A stretch of 64,000 nt of DNA from Azospirillum agricola (GCF_017876095.1 NZ_JAGINM010000002.1:186001-250000); one strand, 5' to 3'; positions 1-11,457 are shown, counted from the first letter of the stretch. Notes: generated by a model not told the origin, from the sequence alone. A program made the numbers and translations.

Positions 1-1
1 C

Positions 2-496
2 GAGCCGGGCCGCGACCGCTGCGGCTCCTGCACCGCCTGCCAGACCGCCTGCCCGACGAACGCCTTCCCGGCGCCCTACCAGCTCGACGCGCGGCGCTGC
101 ATCTCCTATTTGACCATCGAGAACAAGGGGCCGATCCCCGACGACCTCAAGCCGCTGATCGGCAACCACATCTACGGCTGCGACGACTGCCTCGCCGCCT
201 GCCCGTGGAACAAGTTCGCCCGCGCGACGCGCGAGCCGGCCTTCCTGCCGCGCGCCGAGCTGACCGCGCCGCGCCTCGCCGATCTGGCGCAGTTGGACGA
301 TCCGGGGTTCCGGCAGGTGTTCAGCGGCTCGCCGGTCAAGCGGATCGGCCGCGACCGCTTCGTGCGCAACGTGCTGGTGGCCTTGGGCAACAGCGGCGAC
401 CGCCGCCTGCGCCCGGCCGCCGAAGCCCTGATCGACGACCCCGGCGACGTCGTGCGCGATTCGGCGCGCTGGGCCATGGAAAGACTGACGCGATGA
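2..496 (+). CDS. queG: Epoxyqueuosine reductase QueG, C-terminal part
   Basis: The reading frame is open from the left edge, so the start lies outside the window. The visible 164 residues contain two ferredoxin-like cysteine clusters ([12 protein letters not shown] near residue 7 and [10 protein letters not shown] near residue 60), which bind two [4Fe-4S] clusters in QueG, the cobalamin-dependent enzyme that makes the last step of queuosine in tRNA. The tail (about residues 105-164) looks like the HEAT-like repeat end of the family. The TGA stop overlaps the ATG of the next gene (ATGA), suggesting translational coupling. The cobalamin need fits the cob genes at 40-45 kb. Product call is firm; only the N-terminus is missing. 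Confidence 0.93.
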   Translation, partial: EPGRDRCGSCTACQTACPTNAFPAPYQLDARRCISYLTIENKGPIPDDLKPLIGNHIYGCDDCLAACPWNKFARATREPAFLPRAELTAPRLADLAQLDDPGFRQVFSGSPVKRIGRDRFVRNVLVALGNSGDRRLRPAAEALIDDPGDVVRDSARWAMERLTR

Positions 497-1668
497 CTGT
501 TTACGGCCCCGCCTCCCCCGACGATTTCGACGCCATCGCCCGGCTGTCGCGGACCGGCTTCGGCGTCCCCCGCGACCTGTTCGACCGCTACGCCGCGCTG
601 TTCGGCAACGACACCATCCGCAGCCTGCGCGGCGCGGACGGGCGCTCCATCGCCGGCTGCGCCGCGCTGTGGGGCATGGACCAGTGGTTCGGCGGCCGCC
701 CGGTGCCGGCCCAGGGAGTCGCCATGGTGGCGGTCGAGCCGGCCCTGCGCGGCGGCGGGACCGGATCGGCCCTGATGCGGAGGGTGCTTGCCGAGGGGCG
801 GGAGGCCGGGGCCGCCGTCTCCGTCCTGTGGCATTCCACCCTGCCCTTCTACCGGCGGCTCGGCTACGGGCGCGGCGGGGTGTCCTGCGGCTGGAGCGCG
901 CCCCCGGCCGCCCTGGGCGCCCCCTCCGCCGAACCCGGAGATTGCATCCGGCCGGCCGACCCGCTCGACGCGGCCCCGCTGGCCGCGCTGCGCCGCGCGC
1001 TGCTGGCCGGCGCGAACGGCCTGCCCGAGCGCAACGAGGCCCTGTGGAACCTCGCCCTCTGCCCGGACGGCGAGCCGTCCGACGTCTTCCTGCTGTGCGG
1101 GGCGGACGGGCCGGAAGGCTACGTCGCGGTGACGCCGCCCAAGGACGGGCTTCTGACCGTCGCCGACCTGTGCGCGCCGACCCCGCTGGCGCTGCGGCTG
1201 GCCCGGCGCCTGCTCGCCGGCTACCGCGCCCAGGTGGAGCGGGTGGCGTGGCAAGGCGGCCCCGACGACCCGCTGGCGCTGCTGGCCGACGATGCCGGGG
1301 TGCGGATGGACGGGCGCGAGGAATGGCTTCTGCGCGTCCTGGATGTGCGGCGCGCGCTCACGGCCCGTGGTTATCCGCCGAGCGTCGTGGGTTCTATGAC
1401 TTTCGATACAAATGATCCTCTAATTCCCGACAATTCGGGATGCTTCCATCTTCAGGTTGACGGAGGCACCGGCGTAATCGCCGAACGCGCGCAAGACGAC
1501 TCGGCGGTCGCGAGAATTGGGATCGCCGCTTTTTCGACGCTGTTCAGCGGCCACGCCTCCGCTCGCGCGCTTCGGCAAGCAGGGATGTTGGACGGCGAAG
1601 ATGTCGTGATTGAAACCCTCGACCGGTTGTTTTGCGGCGCACACCCCTGGATGAACGATCGCTTCTGA
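493..1668 (+). CDS. Eis-like GNAT N-acetyltransferase with SCP2-like C-terminus
   Basis: 391 residues, the usual length of the Eis family (two GNAT folds followed by a sterol-carrier-like domain). The acetyl-CoA loop is visible as RGGGTGS around residues 86-92, preceded by the beta strand VAMVAVEP. The end (about 300-391) has an SCP2-like pattern and no transmembrane segment. Family members acetylate amines, but the substrate cannot be read from sequence. The ATG overlaps the queG stop by four bases. From about position 1390 the base composition becomes clearly richer in A and T than the first two thirds of the same gene, which may mark a recombined or less constrained tail. Confidence 0.8.
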   Translation: MTVYGPASPDDFDAIARLSRTGFGVPRDLFDRYAALFGNDTIRSLRGADGRSIAGCAALWGMDQWFGGRPVPAQGVAMVAVEPALRGGGTGSALMRRVLAEGREAGAAVSVLWHSTLPFYRRLGYGRGGVSCGWSAPPAALGAPSAEPGDCIRPADPLDAAPLAALRRALLAGANGLPERNEALWNLALCPDGEPSDVFLLCGADGPEGYVAVTPPKDGLLTVADLCAPTPLALRLARRLLAGYRAQVERVAWQGGPDDPLALLADDAGVRMDGREEWLLRVLDVRRALTARGYPPSVVGSMTFDTNDPLIPDNSGCFHLQVDGGTGVIAERAQDDSAVARIGIAAFSTLFSGHASARALRQAGMLDGEDVVIETLDRLFCGAHPWMNDRF

Positions 1669-1778
1669 AAATCAGGGGCGCTACCTGACCTGCATCAAAC
1701 CTGAAATTAACCCATGGTGCTTAACTAAGGGGGTAAGAGCGGCAATCGCACCGCAGGCCATCGGGGAGTTCACCATCC

Positions 1779-4178
1779 ATGACGATCGGAACACGGATCG
1801 CGCTCGGTTTCGCCACCGTGCTGCTGCTGACGGTTGCCGTGGCGTTCGTCGGCTGGAACAGCTTGCGCACCTATGCCGAGCGCGTCGATCTCGCCGCCCA
1901 CACGGCCGAACTCGACGCCCGGCTGAAGTCCGTCCGCATCGAGGAGGCGCGCTTCGTGACCGAGCGCGACGCCAAGGCGGCAACCAGCGTGCCGGTGATG
2001 CTCGACGCGCTGCGCGGCGAGGCGCAGGACACCCGCGCGGCGCTCGCCGCCGGCGAGGGCTTGCGGCTGGTGGACGACATCCTGGCGGGCATCGACGGCT
2101 ACCGCGCCGCCTTCGCCAACTTCGTCGCCCAGGACAACGAGGCGCACACCCGCACCGCCAGCATGGAGACGCGGGCCAGCGCCCTGAAGGACAACGCCGA
2201 GAAGATCGGCAGGCAGCAGTCCGACCGCTACGACCAGAACATGGTCAGCCAGAAGGACGCCGACACCGCCGTCCGCCACAGCGCCGAGACGGCCGAGCGC
2301 GCCAACCGGCTGATCGAGCGCGTGCAGGAGGCCCGCCGGCTTCAGAGCGAGTATCTGCGCACCGGCGCCACCCTGCTGCCCGACCGCATCGCCGCCGCCA
2401 TCGACGAGCTGGTGGCGACCGCCGAGACGGTGGAAAAGGATCTCGCCGGCACCAACGACGAGACGCTGTCCCAGCAGATCACCGCCGACACCCACGCCTA
2501 CCGCGACGCCTTCCGGGCGATGCGCGCCATCGCCGGCCCCGTTCCCGAGGACCGCGCCCAGGCCGTCGACGAGGCGGCGCGCGCCGCGCAGACCCGCGCG
2601 CTGGAGCTTCAGGAAAACCAGACCATGGTGTCCTCGGCCCTGCTGGAGGCGTCGGCCTACGCCCAGTCCGAGGTGAACGAGGCGGTGCTTCTGCGCGGTC
2701 TGGCGATGCGGCTGGTGCAGAGCGCACAGTCGGCCATGCTCGGCCAGCGCGACTTCCTGCTGAGCGGTTCGGCCGCCTCTCAGGCCCTGGTGACGGGCGC
2801 CGTCAAGGAGACGCTGGACCTCGCCGCCAAGGCCGCCCCCCTGCTGGTCGACAAGGAGGGCCGCGCCCTGATCGCCGCGACCACCGAGGCGGCGCGGGCC
2901 TTCGACACCGAATTCGCGGCGCTGGTCGCCACCAGCCGCAAGCAGCACGACGCCTCGCTGGCGATGGCCAAGGCCGCCGCGTCGGTCAGCGACCAGGTCG
3001 GCCGTCTGGTGACGATGCAGCGCGACGACCGCGAGAGCGGGCGCGCCAGCTCCGGCATGGTCATCGCCGTCGGCTCCGCCGTGGCGCTGCTGCTCGGCGC
3101 CATCATGGCCTTCGTCATCGACCGCGCCATCACCCACCCGCTGCACGCGATGACCGGCGCCATGGGCCGTCTGGCCGAGGGCGACCTGTCGGTCGACGTG
3201 CCCGGCAGCGACCGCAAGGACGAGCTGCGCGCCATGGCCCAGGCCATGACCATCTTCAAGGACAACGCCCTGGAGATGCAGCGGATGGAGCGCGAGCGCG
3301 AGGAGATGCGCCAGCAGATCGACGCCGACCGCCGCCGCACCATGAACGAGTTCGCCAACGGCTTCGAGCAGGCGGTGTCGGGCGTGGTGGTGTCGCTGAC
3401 CGAATCGGCCGGCACGCTGGGCCGCGACGCCCAGGAGATGTCGTCGGACGCGGCGCTGACCACCGCCAAGTCGACCGCCGTCGCCACCGCCTCGCAGCAG
3501 GCGACCAACAACGTGCAGACCGTCGCCGCGGCGGCGGAGGAGCTGTCGGCCTCCATCGCCGAGATCTCGCGCCAGCTCAACGCCAGCTCCGACGCGGCGG
3601 TTGGCGCCGCGCAGAAGGCGGTGCAGACCAACGGCATCGTCGAGGGGCTGTCGCACGCCGCCGAGCGCATCGGCCAGGTGGTCGGGCTGATCGGCGAGAT
3701 CGCCGAGCAGACCAACCTGCTGGCGCTGAACGCCACCATCGAGGCGGCGCGGGCGGGCGAGGCGGGCAAGGGATTCGCCGTGGTGGCGACCGAGGTGAAG
3801 AACCTCGCCGGCCAGACGGCGAAGGCCACCGAGGAGATCTCGACCCAGGTGACGGAGATGCAGTCGGCCACCGTCAGCGCGGTCGACGCGATCCGCACCA
3901 TCTCCGACGCGGTGACCACCATCAGCCGCACCGTGACCGACATCGCCCAGGCGATGGAGCAGCAGGGCATGGCGACCCGCGAGATCGCCCAGAACGTCCA
4001 GCAGGCCGCCGAGGGCACCCAGCAGGTCATGCAGAACATCGCCGAGGTGACGACCGCCGCCAGCAAGACCGGCGGAGCCGCCGACGCGGTGCTGCTGGCC
4101 AGCCGCACGCTGGCCGGTCAGGCCGACCGGCTGCGCGGCGAGGTGCAGGGCTTCCTCAACAAGGTGCGGACGGCGTAG
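1779..4178 (+). CDS. Methyl-accepting chemotaxis protein (large periplasmic helical sensor)
   Basis: 799 residues. A first membrane helix lies at about 5-25 and a second at about 425-446; between them are some 400 residues of alanine- and glutamate-rich helix, larger than the common four-helix sensor and compatible with a bimodular helical sensor domain, though this assignment is an inference. A HAMP linker follows (about 447-500). The signalling tip [19 protein letters not shown] near residue 640 is the hallmark that contacts CheA/CheW. The ligand is unknown. The ATG has GGGGAG about ten bases upstream. Gene ends at a strong hairpin shared with the convergent CYTH gene. Confidence 0.93.
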   Translation: MTIGTRIALGFATVLLLTVAVAFVGWNSLRTYAERVDLAAHTAELDARLKSVRIEEARFVTERDAKAATSVPVMLDALRGEAQDTRAALAAGEGLRLVDDILAGIDGYRAAFANFVAQDNEAHTRTASMETRASALKDNAEKIGRQQSDRYDQNMVSQKDADTAVRHSAETAERANRLIERVQEARRLQSEYLRTGATLLPDRIAAAIDELVATAETVEKDLAGTNDETLSQQITADTHAYRDAFRAMRAIAGPVPEDRAQAVDEAARAAQTRALELQENQTMVSSALLEASAYAQSEVNEAVLLRGLAMRLVQSAQSAMLGQRDFLLSGSAASQALVTGAVKETLDLAAKAAPLLVDKEGRALIAATTEAARAFDTEFAALVATSRKQHDASLAMAKAAASVSDQVGRLVTMQRDDRESGRASSGMVIAVGSAVALLLGAIMAFVIDRAITHPLHAMTGAMGRLAEGDLSVDVPGSDRKDELRAMAQAMTIFKDNALEMQRMEREREEMRQQIDADRRRTMNEFANGFEQAVSGVVVSLTESAGTLGRDAQEMSSDAALTTAKSTAVATASQQATNNVQTVAAAAEELSASIAEISRQLNASSDAAVGAAQKAVQTNGIVEGLSHAAERIGQVVGLIGEIAEQTNLLALNATIEAARAGEAGKGFAVVATEVKNLAGQTAKATEEISTQVTEMQSATVSAVDAIRTISDAVTTISRTVTDIAQAMEQQGMATREIAQNVQQAAEGTQQVMQNIAEVTTAASKTGGAADAVLLASRTLAGQADRLRGEVQGFLNKVRTA

Positions 4179-4186
4179 GGCTTCGA

Positions 4187-4217
4187 AAGCCCTTCCCTCA
4201 CGGGGGGAGGGGCTTTT
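4187..4217. terminator. Hairpin terminator between convergent genes
   Basis: The sequence AAGCCCTTCCC pairs with GGGAGGGGCTT (one G-U pair), with a seven-base loop, and is followed on the plus strand by TT, GCC and TTTTT. It sits between the stop of the chemotaxis receptor (4178) and the stop of the convergent CYTH gene (4239), so it can serve the plus strand and possibly both. Confidence 0.75.
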
Positions 4218-4238
4218 GCCTTTTTGAGAAATCTCCGC

Positions 4239-4715
4239 TCAGGCGGCGGCGGTCCAGCGGCGGATCGGCGCGCGCGACAGCGAGGAGTTGCTGTAGGCGC
4301 GCAGGCTGGTGATCTCCGCCCCGATCCAGTCGGGAAGCGGCAGAAGCTGGTTCGGATCGGACAGCTCGACCTCGGCGATGACGAGGCCGGCGTTCTCCCC
4401 CTCGAACACGTCGATCTCCCAGCAGAGGCCGTCCTGGCGGTGCAGGTAGCGGGTCTTGCGGACGACGCGGCCGGTGCAGGAATGGCGCAGAAGCTTGCGG
4501 GCCAGATCGACGCCCAGCGGGTATTCCAGCTCCTCGCGGCAGGCCCCGGTCTTCCGGGTCTTGATGGTGAGGGTGGCCTCGTCGTCGGTCAGACGGACAC
4601 GGACGGTGTTGTCGCCGCTCTGCGGCAGATACCCCTGGATGATGCGCACCCCGTTCCGGCACAGATGCCGGATGTTCCTGCGGACCAGGAAGCGGCGCTC
4701 GATCTCCAGTGCCAT
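4239..4715 (-). CDS. CYTH domain protein (triphosphate tunnel metalloenzyme)
   Basis: 158 residues, single CYTH domain. The family signature ExExK appears at the start as EIERR (residues 4-8, with Arg for the usual Lys), and the expected alternating basic and acidic strands follow (VRVRL, TIKTR, EIDVFEG, AEVELSDP). Members bind triphosphate-type substrates with divalent metal and act as inorganic triphosphatases, thiamine triphosphatases or related enzymes; which one cannot be told. The ATG at 4715 was preferred over an upstream frame extension because the ExExK motif always lies close to the N-terminus. Confidence 0.88.
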   Translation of the reverse strand: MALEIERRFLVRRNIRHLCRNGVRIIQGYLPQSGDNTVRVRLTDDEATLTIKTRKTGACREELEYPLGVDLARKLLRHSCTGRVVRKTRYLHRQDGLCWEIDVFEGENAGLVIAEVELSDPNQLLPLPDWIGAEITSLRAYSNSSLSRAPIRRWTAAA

Positions 4716-4864
4716 GGCTTGGCCTTTTGGACAGTCCGATGGCAGGGAGCCTAGTAAAAACGGATGGGTTGGGCAAGCCATCCAGTCGCGTGCTTTTCGC
4801 GCTGCCGCCATGACCGCCGGACGGCGGTGCGCGACGGATGGCCGCAACGATGCTACCCTGCGGC

Positions 4865-5095
4865 ATGTCCGACGCCGATTTCCTGCCCTGGCTGATCCTG
4901 TCGGCTCTTTATGGGCTGCCGCTGCTGCACGTCGCGCTGTCGCCGCGCGGGGGCGGCTGGCGTCCGCCGCCGGGGTCGCGCTGCCCGTTCGGCCCGCGCG
5001 CCGGCTGGCTGGTGATGGTGCTGATGCTGGGGCCGGTCGGTTGGCTGCTGTTCGCGCTCCGCCGGCCCTCCCGCATCCGGGGAAAACGGGGCTAG
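4865..5095 (+). CDS. Small membrane protein, unknown
   Basis: 76 residues from this ATG (85 if the ATG at 4838 is used; neither has a clear ribosome site). Two hydrophobic helices are visible, about residues 6-24 and 48-65, joined by a glycine/proline-rich loop, and the protein ends in a basic tail (RRPSRIRGKRG). The layout loosely resembles the two-helix PLDc_N type of membrane anchor, but the match is too weak to name. It is convergent with the DUF3309 gene, whose stop lies two bases away. Function unknown. Confidence 0.5.
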   Translation: MSDADFLPWLILSALYGLPLLHVALSPRGGGWRPPPGSRCPFGPRAGWLVMVLMLGPVGWLLFALRRPSRIRGKRG

Positions 5096-5096
5096 G

Positions 5097-5252
5097 TCAG
5101 ATCCGCCCCATCAGCAGCAGCACGATCAGGACGATCAGCAGAACGCCCAGGATCCCGCTCGGCCCATAGCCCCAGCCGCGGCTGTGCGGCCAGGCCGGGA
5201 CGGCACCGAGCAGCATAAGAATCAGAATGATGAGCAAAATCGTGCCGATCAT
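5097..5252 (-). CDS. DUF3309 family small hydrophobic protein
   Basis: 51 residues: two membrane helices (about 1-18 and 33-49) flank a short loop PAWPHSRGWGYGPSG, the arrangement typical of DUF3309 proteins, which are widespread in proteobacteria and of unknown function. The start has an excellent ribosome site (GGGAGG, four bases of spacing). A GGAAC-N16-CGTT promoter lies just upstream (5288-5312), so the gene is probably part of the general stress response. Very short, but the composition, ribosome site and promoter agree. Confidence 0.8.
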   Translation of the reverse strand: MIGTILLIILILMLLGAVPAWPHSRGWGYGPSGILGVLLIVLIVLLLMGRI

Positions 5253-5287
5253 GGCATCCTCCCAAGTGACGGACAGGCAGTGATCGG

Positions 5288-5312
5288 AACGGGAATTCCA
5301 CGGCTTTGTTCC
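5288..5312 (-). promoter_or_regulatory. EcfG-type general stress promoter of the DUF3309 gene
   Basis: Read on the minus strand, GGAAC (5312-5308) is followed by exactly 16 bases and then CGTT (5291-5288). GGAAC-N16/17-CGTT is the established consensus for the alphaproteobacterial general stress sigma factor EcfG. The -10 element is 36 bases from the DUF3309 start codon, leaving a short leader with a good ribosome site. Sequence match is exact; use in the cell is inferred. Confidence 0.7.
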
Positions 5313-5403
5313 AGCTTGGGGAGAGTGCCCCCTCCGGTTGCCACGAAGGGGTGAGGCGCCTCCCCGTCCGACACCCCCGAACGGGACCGGCGGATCGTCC
5401 GCG

Positions 5404-6825
5404 TCACTCCACCGGCCGCAGCAGCGCGCCCTGGCGCAGCAGTTCCTTCTGCACCGCGCGGGCGGGGATGGCGCGGGGCTGCTCGCGCCGGGCGCTGGCG
5501 AAGGCGGCGCAGACTCCGGCCGCCTGCCCCGTCGCCATGCAGGTCGGCGTCACCCGGTAGGAGGAATGCGCCTCGTGGCTGCCCGAGATGCAGCGGCCGG
5601 CGACCAGCAGATTGTCCATCCCCTTCGGGAGCAGGGCCCCCAGCGGCACCTCGTACCATTCGCCGCTCGGCACCTTCCTCAGCGTCGTGCCCTTGCCGGT
5701 CGGGCTGTGGATGTCCACCGGGTAGGTGCCGCGCGCCACCGCGTCCTCGAACTTCGCGGCGCCCAGCACGTCCTCGGCGGTCATGCGGTAGTCGCCGACG
5801 ATCCGCCGCGTCTCTCGCACGCCGGCGGCGACGCCGGTCTGGCACAGGTGCGAGTCGGCGAAACCCGGCACGTATTTCCGCATGAAGGCGGCGATCTGCG
5901 CGGCCTGCCGCCGGCTTTCCCATTCCGCCCGCGTCAGGTCGAAGACATCGGTGCCGAGCACGCCGGTCACGCGGGTGCAGTTCAGCGCCACCTCGTCGGG
6001 ATGGGTGGTGCCGAAGAACAGGATGTCCTCGCGGGTCAGCGACAGGTCGCCGTTGGCCGTCGCCTTCGAGACGAGGTCCCACAGCCCGTGCACGCCGCGC
6101 CACTGCGTCGGGTTCTCGTGGACGAAGCGCGAGAACAGGTCGCGGTCGAAACCGACCAGCCGGAACATCAGCGTCATCGGCTGGACCAGACCGTCCTCCT
6201 CGCGGCCGACCTCGTAATCGGCCCCGGACAGCGCCGCGATGTCGCCGTCGCCGGTGCCGTCGACGATGGTGCCGGCCTCGATCACCAGCGGGCCGGACTT
6301 GGTCTCGAACACCACGCCGGTCGGCCGTCCGCGCTCGCCGACGATGCCGGAGGCGAAGGCGTGCAGCAGCACCTTCACCCCGGATTCGTCGAGCACCTCC
6401 TGCGAGACGGCCTTCAGGATCTCCGGGTCGAAGGGCACGGTGAAGCCGGTGTCCGGCGACGGCGGGATGGCGCCGTGGGCGGCGTAGAGCCGGCCGAGGA
6501 ACAGCGACAGGGCGCCGCCGACCACCGGCTCGCCGGGGCCGTGGTCCTGCGGCATCAGCTTGGTGTTGTCGACCACCGCGACCGAGCCGCGCTGGGTGTA
6601 GAAGCTCATCCACGGCATGACCAGCGCCACCGTGGCGTTGCCACCGAGGAAGCCGTAGCGCTCGACCAGGATGGTGTCCGCCCCGGCCTGGGAAGCACCG
6701 ATCGCCGCCGCCATCCCCGCCGGCCCGCCGCCGACGACCAGCACGTCGCAGCGGCCGACGCGGGTGGCGGCGCGCGGCGGCAGCATCACGGTGGCGGGGT
6801 TGGACGGCAGGGTCAGGACGGGCAC
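5404..6825 (-). CDS. FAD-dependent oxidoreductase (FAD_oxidored family)
   Basis: 473 residues. The dinucleotide fold is clear: VVGGGPAG at 30-37 and the ribose-binding acidic residue in ILVER near 56, followed by GFLGGNA. A second FAD motif (TIVDGTGDGDIAALSGA, near 185-200) and the C-terminal LLVAGRCISGSHEAHSSYR match the FAD_oxidored family, whose substrates are mostly unknown. No signal peptide or iron-sulfur motif is seen. The next gene on the same strand upstream encodes a pyruvyl transferase-like protein, separated by a hairpin, so co-transcription is uncertain. Confidence 0.85.
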   Translation of the reverse strand: MPVLTLPSNPATVMLPPRAATRVGRCDVLVVGGGPAGMAAAIGASQAGADTILVERYGFLGGNATVALVMPWMSFYTQRGSVAVVDNTKLMPQDHGPGEPVVGGALSLFLGRLYAAHGAIPPSPDTGFTVPFDPEILKAVSQEVLDESGVKVLLHAFASGIVGERGRPTGVVFETKSGPLVIEAGTIVDGTGDGDIAALSGADYEVGREEDGLVQPMTLMFRLVGFDRDLFSRFVHENPTQWRGVHGLWDLVSKATANGDLSLTREDILFFGTTHPDEVALNCTRVTGVLGTDVFDLTRAEWESRRQAAQIAAFMRKYVPGFADSHLCQTGVAAGVRETRRIVGDYRMTAEDVLGAAKFEDAVARGTYPVDIHSPTGKGTTLRKVPSGEWYEVPLGALLPKGMDNLLVAGRCISGSHEAHSSYRVTPTCMATGQAAGVCAAFASARREQPRAIPARAVQKELLRQGALLRPVE

Positions 6826-6854
6826 GGGTCGGTCTCCTTCATGCTGGGCGTGTT

Positions 6855-6888
6855 GCCTGTCCCCTCTCCGCCTGGAGGGGGAACAGGC
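6855..6888. terminator. Intergenic hairpin
   Basis: GCCTGT-CCCCTC pairs with GAGGGG and, after a two-base bulge, ACAGGC, around an eight-base loop. It lies in the 81-base gap between the pyruvyl transferase-like gene and the FAD oxidoreductase on the minus strand. There is no T-run, so it may attenuate or stabilise rather than terminate; its CCCCTC/GAGGGG core also resembles the dispersed palindromic repeats elsewhere in the window. Confidence 0.4.
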
Positions 6889-6906
6889 GAATGCGAAGCG
6901 GCTCCC

Positions 6907-8010
6907 TCACTCCCCCCTTGCGGCGCGGGTGGCGAGCGGAGCGGTGGTGCGGGCGAGATCCTGGAGCGCGGGCACCCGGTCGCGCAGCAGGGCGCGCTGC
7001 TCGTCGCGGTGGTCCCACAGCCGGTCGAGGTCGGCCAGGAAGGTTCCCGCCGTGGTGTGGGCGACCGTGGCGCGCGGCTCCATCCCCAGCGAGGTCAGGA
7101 AATCGAACACCTTGGAGGCGTAGGGCAAGGCGATCAGCGGGGTTCCGGTGATCGCCGCGAAGATCAGGAAATGCAGCCGCATCCCGACCGCCATCTGGAA
7201 ATGCCGCATCAGCCCGATGATCTGGCGCGGCCCGTACTGGTACTTCAGCAGATGCGCTCGATCGGGCAGCGCCATGCGGCCCATGACGCGGTGGGCCTCG
7301 CGCACGTCGGCGCGCTCCATCGGCACGAACACCACGTCGGCGCCGAAACGCTCGACGATGAAGTCGGCCGCCTCGGCGAGAAGCTGGTGATAGGCGGCGT
7401 CGGACAGGTCGGGTGCGGCCGCCCCCTGCTCGCGCACCGACAGGCCGACCAGCGGCCGGTCGCGCGGAATGCCGGCCTCGGCCAGCATCTCGTCGGTGAA
7501 GGGATCGGGGGTCAGCAGCAGGGCCGGGTCGGCGGTGACGTCCACCGGCAGGCGGACGCCGATCTCCTCGATCAGCCGCTTGGCGCTGAGTTCGCGCACG
7601 GTGATGCCGCCCATGCGGTCGAGCCCGTCGCGCACCGCGTCGCGCTCGGTCTGGTCGCGCAGCGGGCCGACGCCGATGGCGAAGGTGTGGGTGGGAATGC
7701 CGAGCCGCTGGGCGATGGTGACCTCGCGCAGGTAGGTCCGCGCCTCGCTGTCGTAGAGGATGCCGCCGCCGCCGAGCAGCAGCAGGTCGAGCCGCTCGAC
7801 CTCCGGCATGATCTCGTCGCGCATCGCCTCGCGCGGGTTCAGCACGCGGTCGACCGCGTGGTGCTGGCGGGTGTGGTCGGCGTTGCGGGTGAAGACGACG
7901 ATCTCCACGCCGGGGACCGTGGCCCGCAACTGCTCGATGGCGGAGGTCAGGATCGCCTCGTCGCCCGTGTTCAGACCGCCGTAAGAGCCTGAAATGCCGA
8001 TGACCGTCAT
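6907..8010 (-). CDS. Polysaccharide pyruvyl transferase family protein
   Basis: 367 residues. The start is the ATG preceded by GAGGCGG (8010), giving [21 protein letters not shown], the family's typical glycine-rich N-terminus. Further family marks are [14 protein letters not shown] near 85-95, [11 protein letters not shown] near 190, and the C-terminal [23 protein letters not shown], which forms the donor site. Relatives such as CsaB add ketal pyruvate to cell-surface polysaccharides; the acceptor here is unknown. It is divergent from the acetoacetyl-CoA synthetase gene across a 173-base gap. Confidence 0.85.
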   Translation of the reverse strand: MTVIGISGSYGGLNTGDEAILTSAIEQLRATVPGVEIVVFTRNADHTRQHHAVDRVLNPREAMRDEIMPEVERLDLLLLGGGGILYDSEARTYLREVTIAQRLGIPTHTFAIGVGPLRDQTERDAVRDGLDRMGGITVRELSAKRLIEEIGVRLPVDVTADPALLLTPDPFTDEMLAEAGIPRDRPLVGLSVREQGAAAPDLSDAAYHQLLAEAADFIVERFGADVVFVPMERADVREAHRVMGRMALPDRAHLLKYQYGPRQIIGLMRHFQMAVGMRLHFLIFAAITGTPLIALPYASKVFDFLTSLGMEPRATVAHTTAGTFLADLDRLWDHRDEQRALLRDRVPALQDLARTTAPLATRAARGE

Positions 8011-8183
8011 GCCGCCTCGCTGGGTTGCGCGTTCAGAAGGCAACCGGCCGGCCCACGCGAAAGTTCCCCTTTCGGGGCTGCACTCAAGGGACAGACAAGC
8101 GGCCGGAAGCTGCGCTATGCTCCCCCTCAATCCGAGGCGCCGAACAATCCGGCCCCACCATGGTAACGAGGGAAAACGAGAGC

Positions 8184-10135
<1,952 letters not shown>

Positions 10136-10136
<1 letters not shown>

Positions 10137-10597
10137 TGGGGCTGCCGGCGCTGTTCCTCGACCTCGACGGGGTGCTGGCCGATTTCGACCGGGGCGTCGT
10201 CGCGGCCACCGGCAAACGGCCGGAGCAGTTGCCGATGAAGGAGATGTGGCGGGCGCTGTCCCGCCACCCCGACTTCTTCGGCACGCTGGAGTTCATGCAC
10301 GACGCGCAGGAGCTGTGGGCCTTCTGCGCGCCCCACCGGCCGACCATCCTGACCGGCCTGCCGCTGGGGAGCTGGGCGCCGGCGCAGAAGACCCGCTGGG
10401 TCGCCCGGATGCTCGGGGCCGACGTCCCGGTCATCACCTGCATGGCCCGCGACAAGCCGCGCCACGGCGGCCCCGGCACCGTGCTGGTCGACGACCGGGA
10501 AAGGGCGCAAGAGCCCTGGGAGGCGGCGGGCGGCGCCTTCATCCTGCACCGCAGCGCGGCGGAAAGCATCGCCATGCTGAGCAAGCTGGGGTTCTGA
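10136..10597 (+). CDS. HAD-like small phosphatase
   Basis: 153 residues with the HAD nucleophile motif LFLDLDGVLADFD at 6-18 (catalytic Asp pair), ILTGLPLG near 81 as motif II, and VLVDDRERAQEPWEAAGG near 126 as motif IV. No large cap domain, so a small-substrate phosphatase such as a 5'-nucleotidase-like enzyme is possible; the substrate is not known. Its ATG shares a base with the stop of aacS (TGATG), so the two are translationally coupled. Downstream lies a large inverted repeat. Confidence 0.8.
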
Positions 10598-10640
10598 ACC
10601 CGATCCTTGGAAGCGGCGCGGGAGAAACCGTGCTTCGCAA

Positions 10641-10761
10641 GATCCCCCTCTCCCCCCCGGGGAGAGGGCCGGGGTGAGGGGGACACACCGCAAGAATTCT
10701 CGGGAATGGGCCGCCACGCATCCCCCTCACCCTAACCCTCTCCCCGGGGGGGAGAGGGGAT
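10641..10761. repeat. Large inverted pair of GC-rich palindromic units
   Basis: Two roughly 41-base units face each other across about 38 bases. Each contains CCCTCTCCCC-(n)-GGGGAGAGG joined to a CCCTCACC / GGTGAGGG block; the right unit is the near-exact reverse complement of the left, and both outer ends are GATC. The same unit recurs at 12515-12553 and, shortened, at 49421-49441. It lies between convergent genes, where it could act as a bidirectional terminator; its recurrence suggests a dispersed intergenic repeat family. Confidence 0.75.
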
Positions 10762-10822
10762 CTGGTCCGGCTCCAAAGGATGTGTGAATGCCGTAGCGTG
10801 ACGGCACCGAGAGCGGCGGCCG

Positions 10823-11416
10823 TCAGTCCGCTTCCAGACCGAGGAAGCTCCAGGACACGTCGCCGCGTCCGAGCATGTCCTCCCGCTGGCCGTGATGGAT
10901 GCAGCGGAGGCCGGCGGAAGCGGCGAGTTCGATGGTCTCGGCGGCCGACACGTCGTGCATCGTCCGCCCCGCCGGCACCGGCCCGTGCCGCAAGGACATC
11001 ACGACCCTGCCCTTGCGGGTCAGCAGGGCCGCGAGATGCGGCATGGCGACGCCGCGCTGGGCTTCGTCGAGGTGCATCCACACGGCGGTCAGCATCACGA
11101 CGTCGTAGCGCCCGCCCCGGCCTCTCACCACCGCCAGCTCCGGCAGGCTGTCGTCGATCCAGACGATCGGCTGCGCGGCGTGGATGCGCATCCCCGCGCC
11201 GCGAAGCTCCATCGTCGGTTCGACGGCGGTCACGTCGTGACCGGAGCTCGCAAGGGCGGCCGCGTCGCGCCCCGTGCCCGCGCCGATGTCGAGGATACGG
11301 CTCGGCTGGGACGGAAAAAGGTGAAGCACATCGCGGTGGACATCGGAAAACGTCACGCTCTCGTACTGCTCCGTGAGCGCTTCCGCGTTCTCGCCATACC
11401 CGCTGTTGCTGCGCAT
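10823..11416 (-). CDS. Class I SAM-dependent methyltransferase
   Basis: 197 residues. SAM-binding motif I is ILDIGAGTGRDAAAL at about 41-55, followed by the acidic VTAVEP strand and VVMLTAVWMHL near 108. No recognition domain is visible, so the substrate (small molecule or protein) cannot be named. The upstream gene on the same strand (RsmC-like methyltransferase) ends 41 bases before this start, so they probably share a transcript. The chosen ATG gives the sequence MRSNSGYGENAEALTEQYE, with a CGAAATG context and GGAGGGA about ten bases upstream. Confidence 0.83.
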   Translation of the reverse strand: MRSNSGYGENAEALTEQYESVTFSDVHRDVLHLFPSQPSRILDIGAGTGRDAAALASSGHDVTAVEPTMELRGAGMRIHAAQPIVWIDDSLPELAVVRGRGGRYDVVMLTAVWMHLDEAQRGVAMPHLAALLTRKGRVVMSLRHGPVPAGRTMHDVSAAETIELAASAGLRCIHHGQREDMLGRGDVSWSFLGLEAD

Positions 11417-11457
11417 TTCGTCCCTCCTTGTGCCCGCGCGTGGCGGCAGCCGGCGCG

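Noticed and set aside
1770..3656. Long open frame antisense to the chemotaxis receptor (628 codons)
   Set aside because: High GC content keeps the antisense frame open; the protein is a Gly/Arg/His-rich shadow and the plus-strand frame encodes a complete receptor. The same holds for other long antisense frames, for example 8127-10049 and 54007-56187.
8041..8070. Second EcfG-like promoter (GGAAC near 8069 on the minus strand) before the pyruvyl transferase-like gene
   Set aside because: At 16 bases spacing the -10 reads CGGT and at 17 it reads GGTT; neither gives CGTT, so it is not called.
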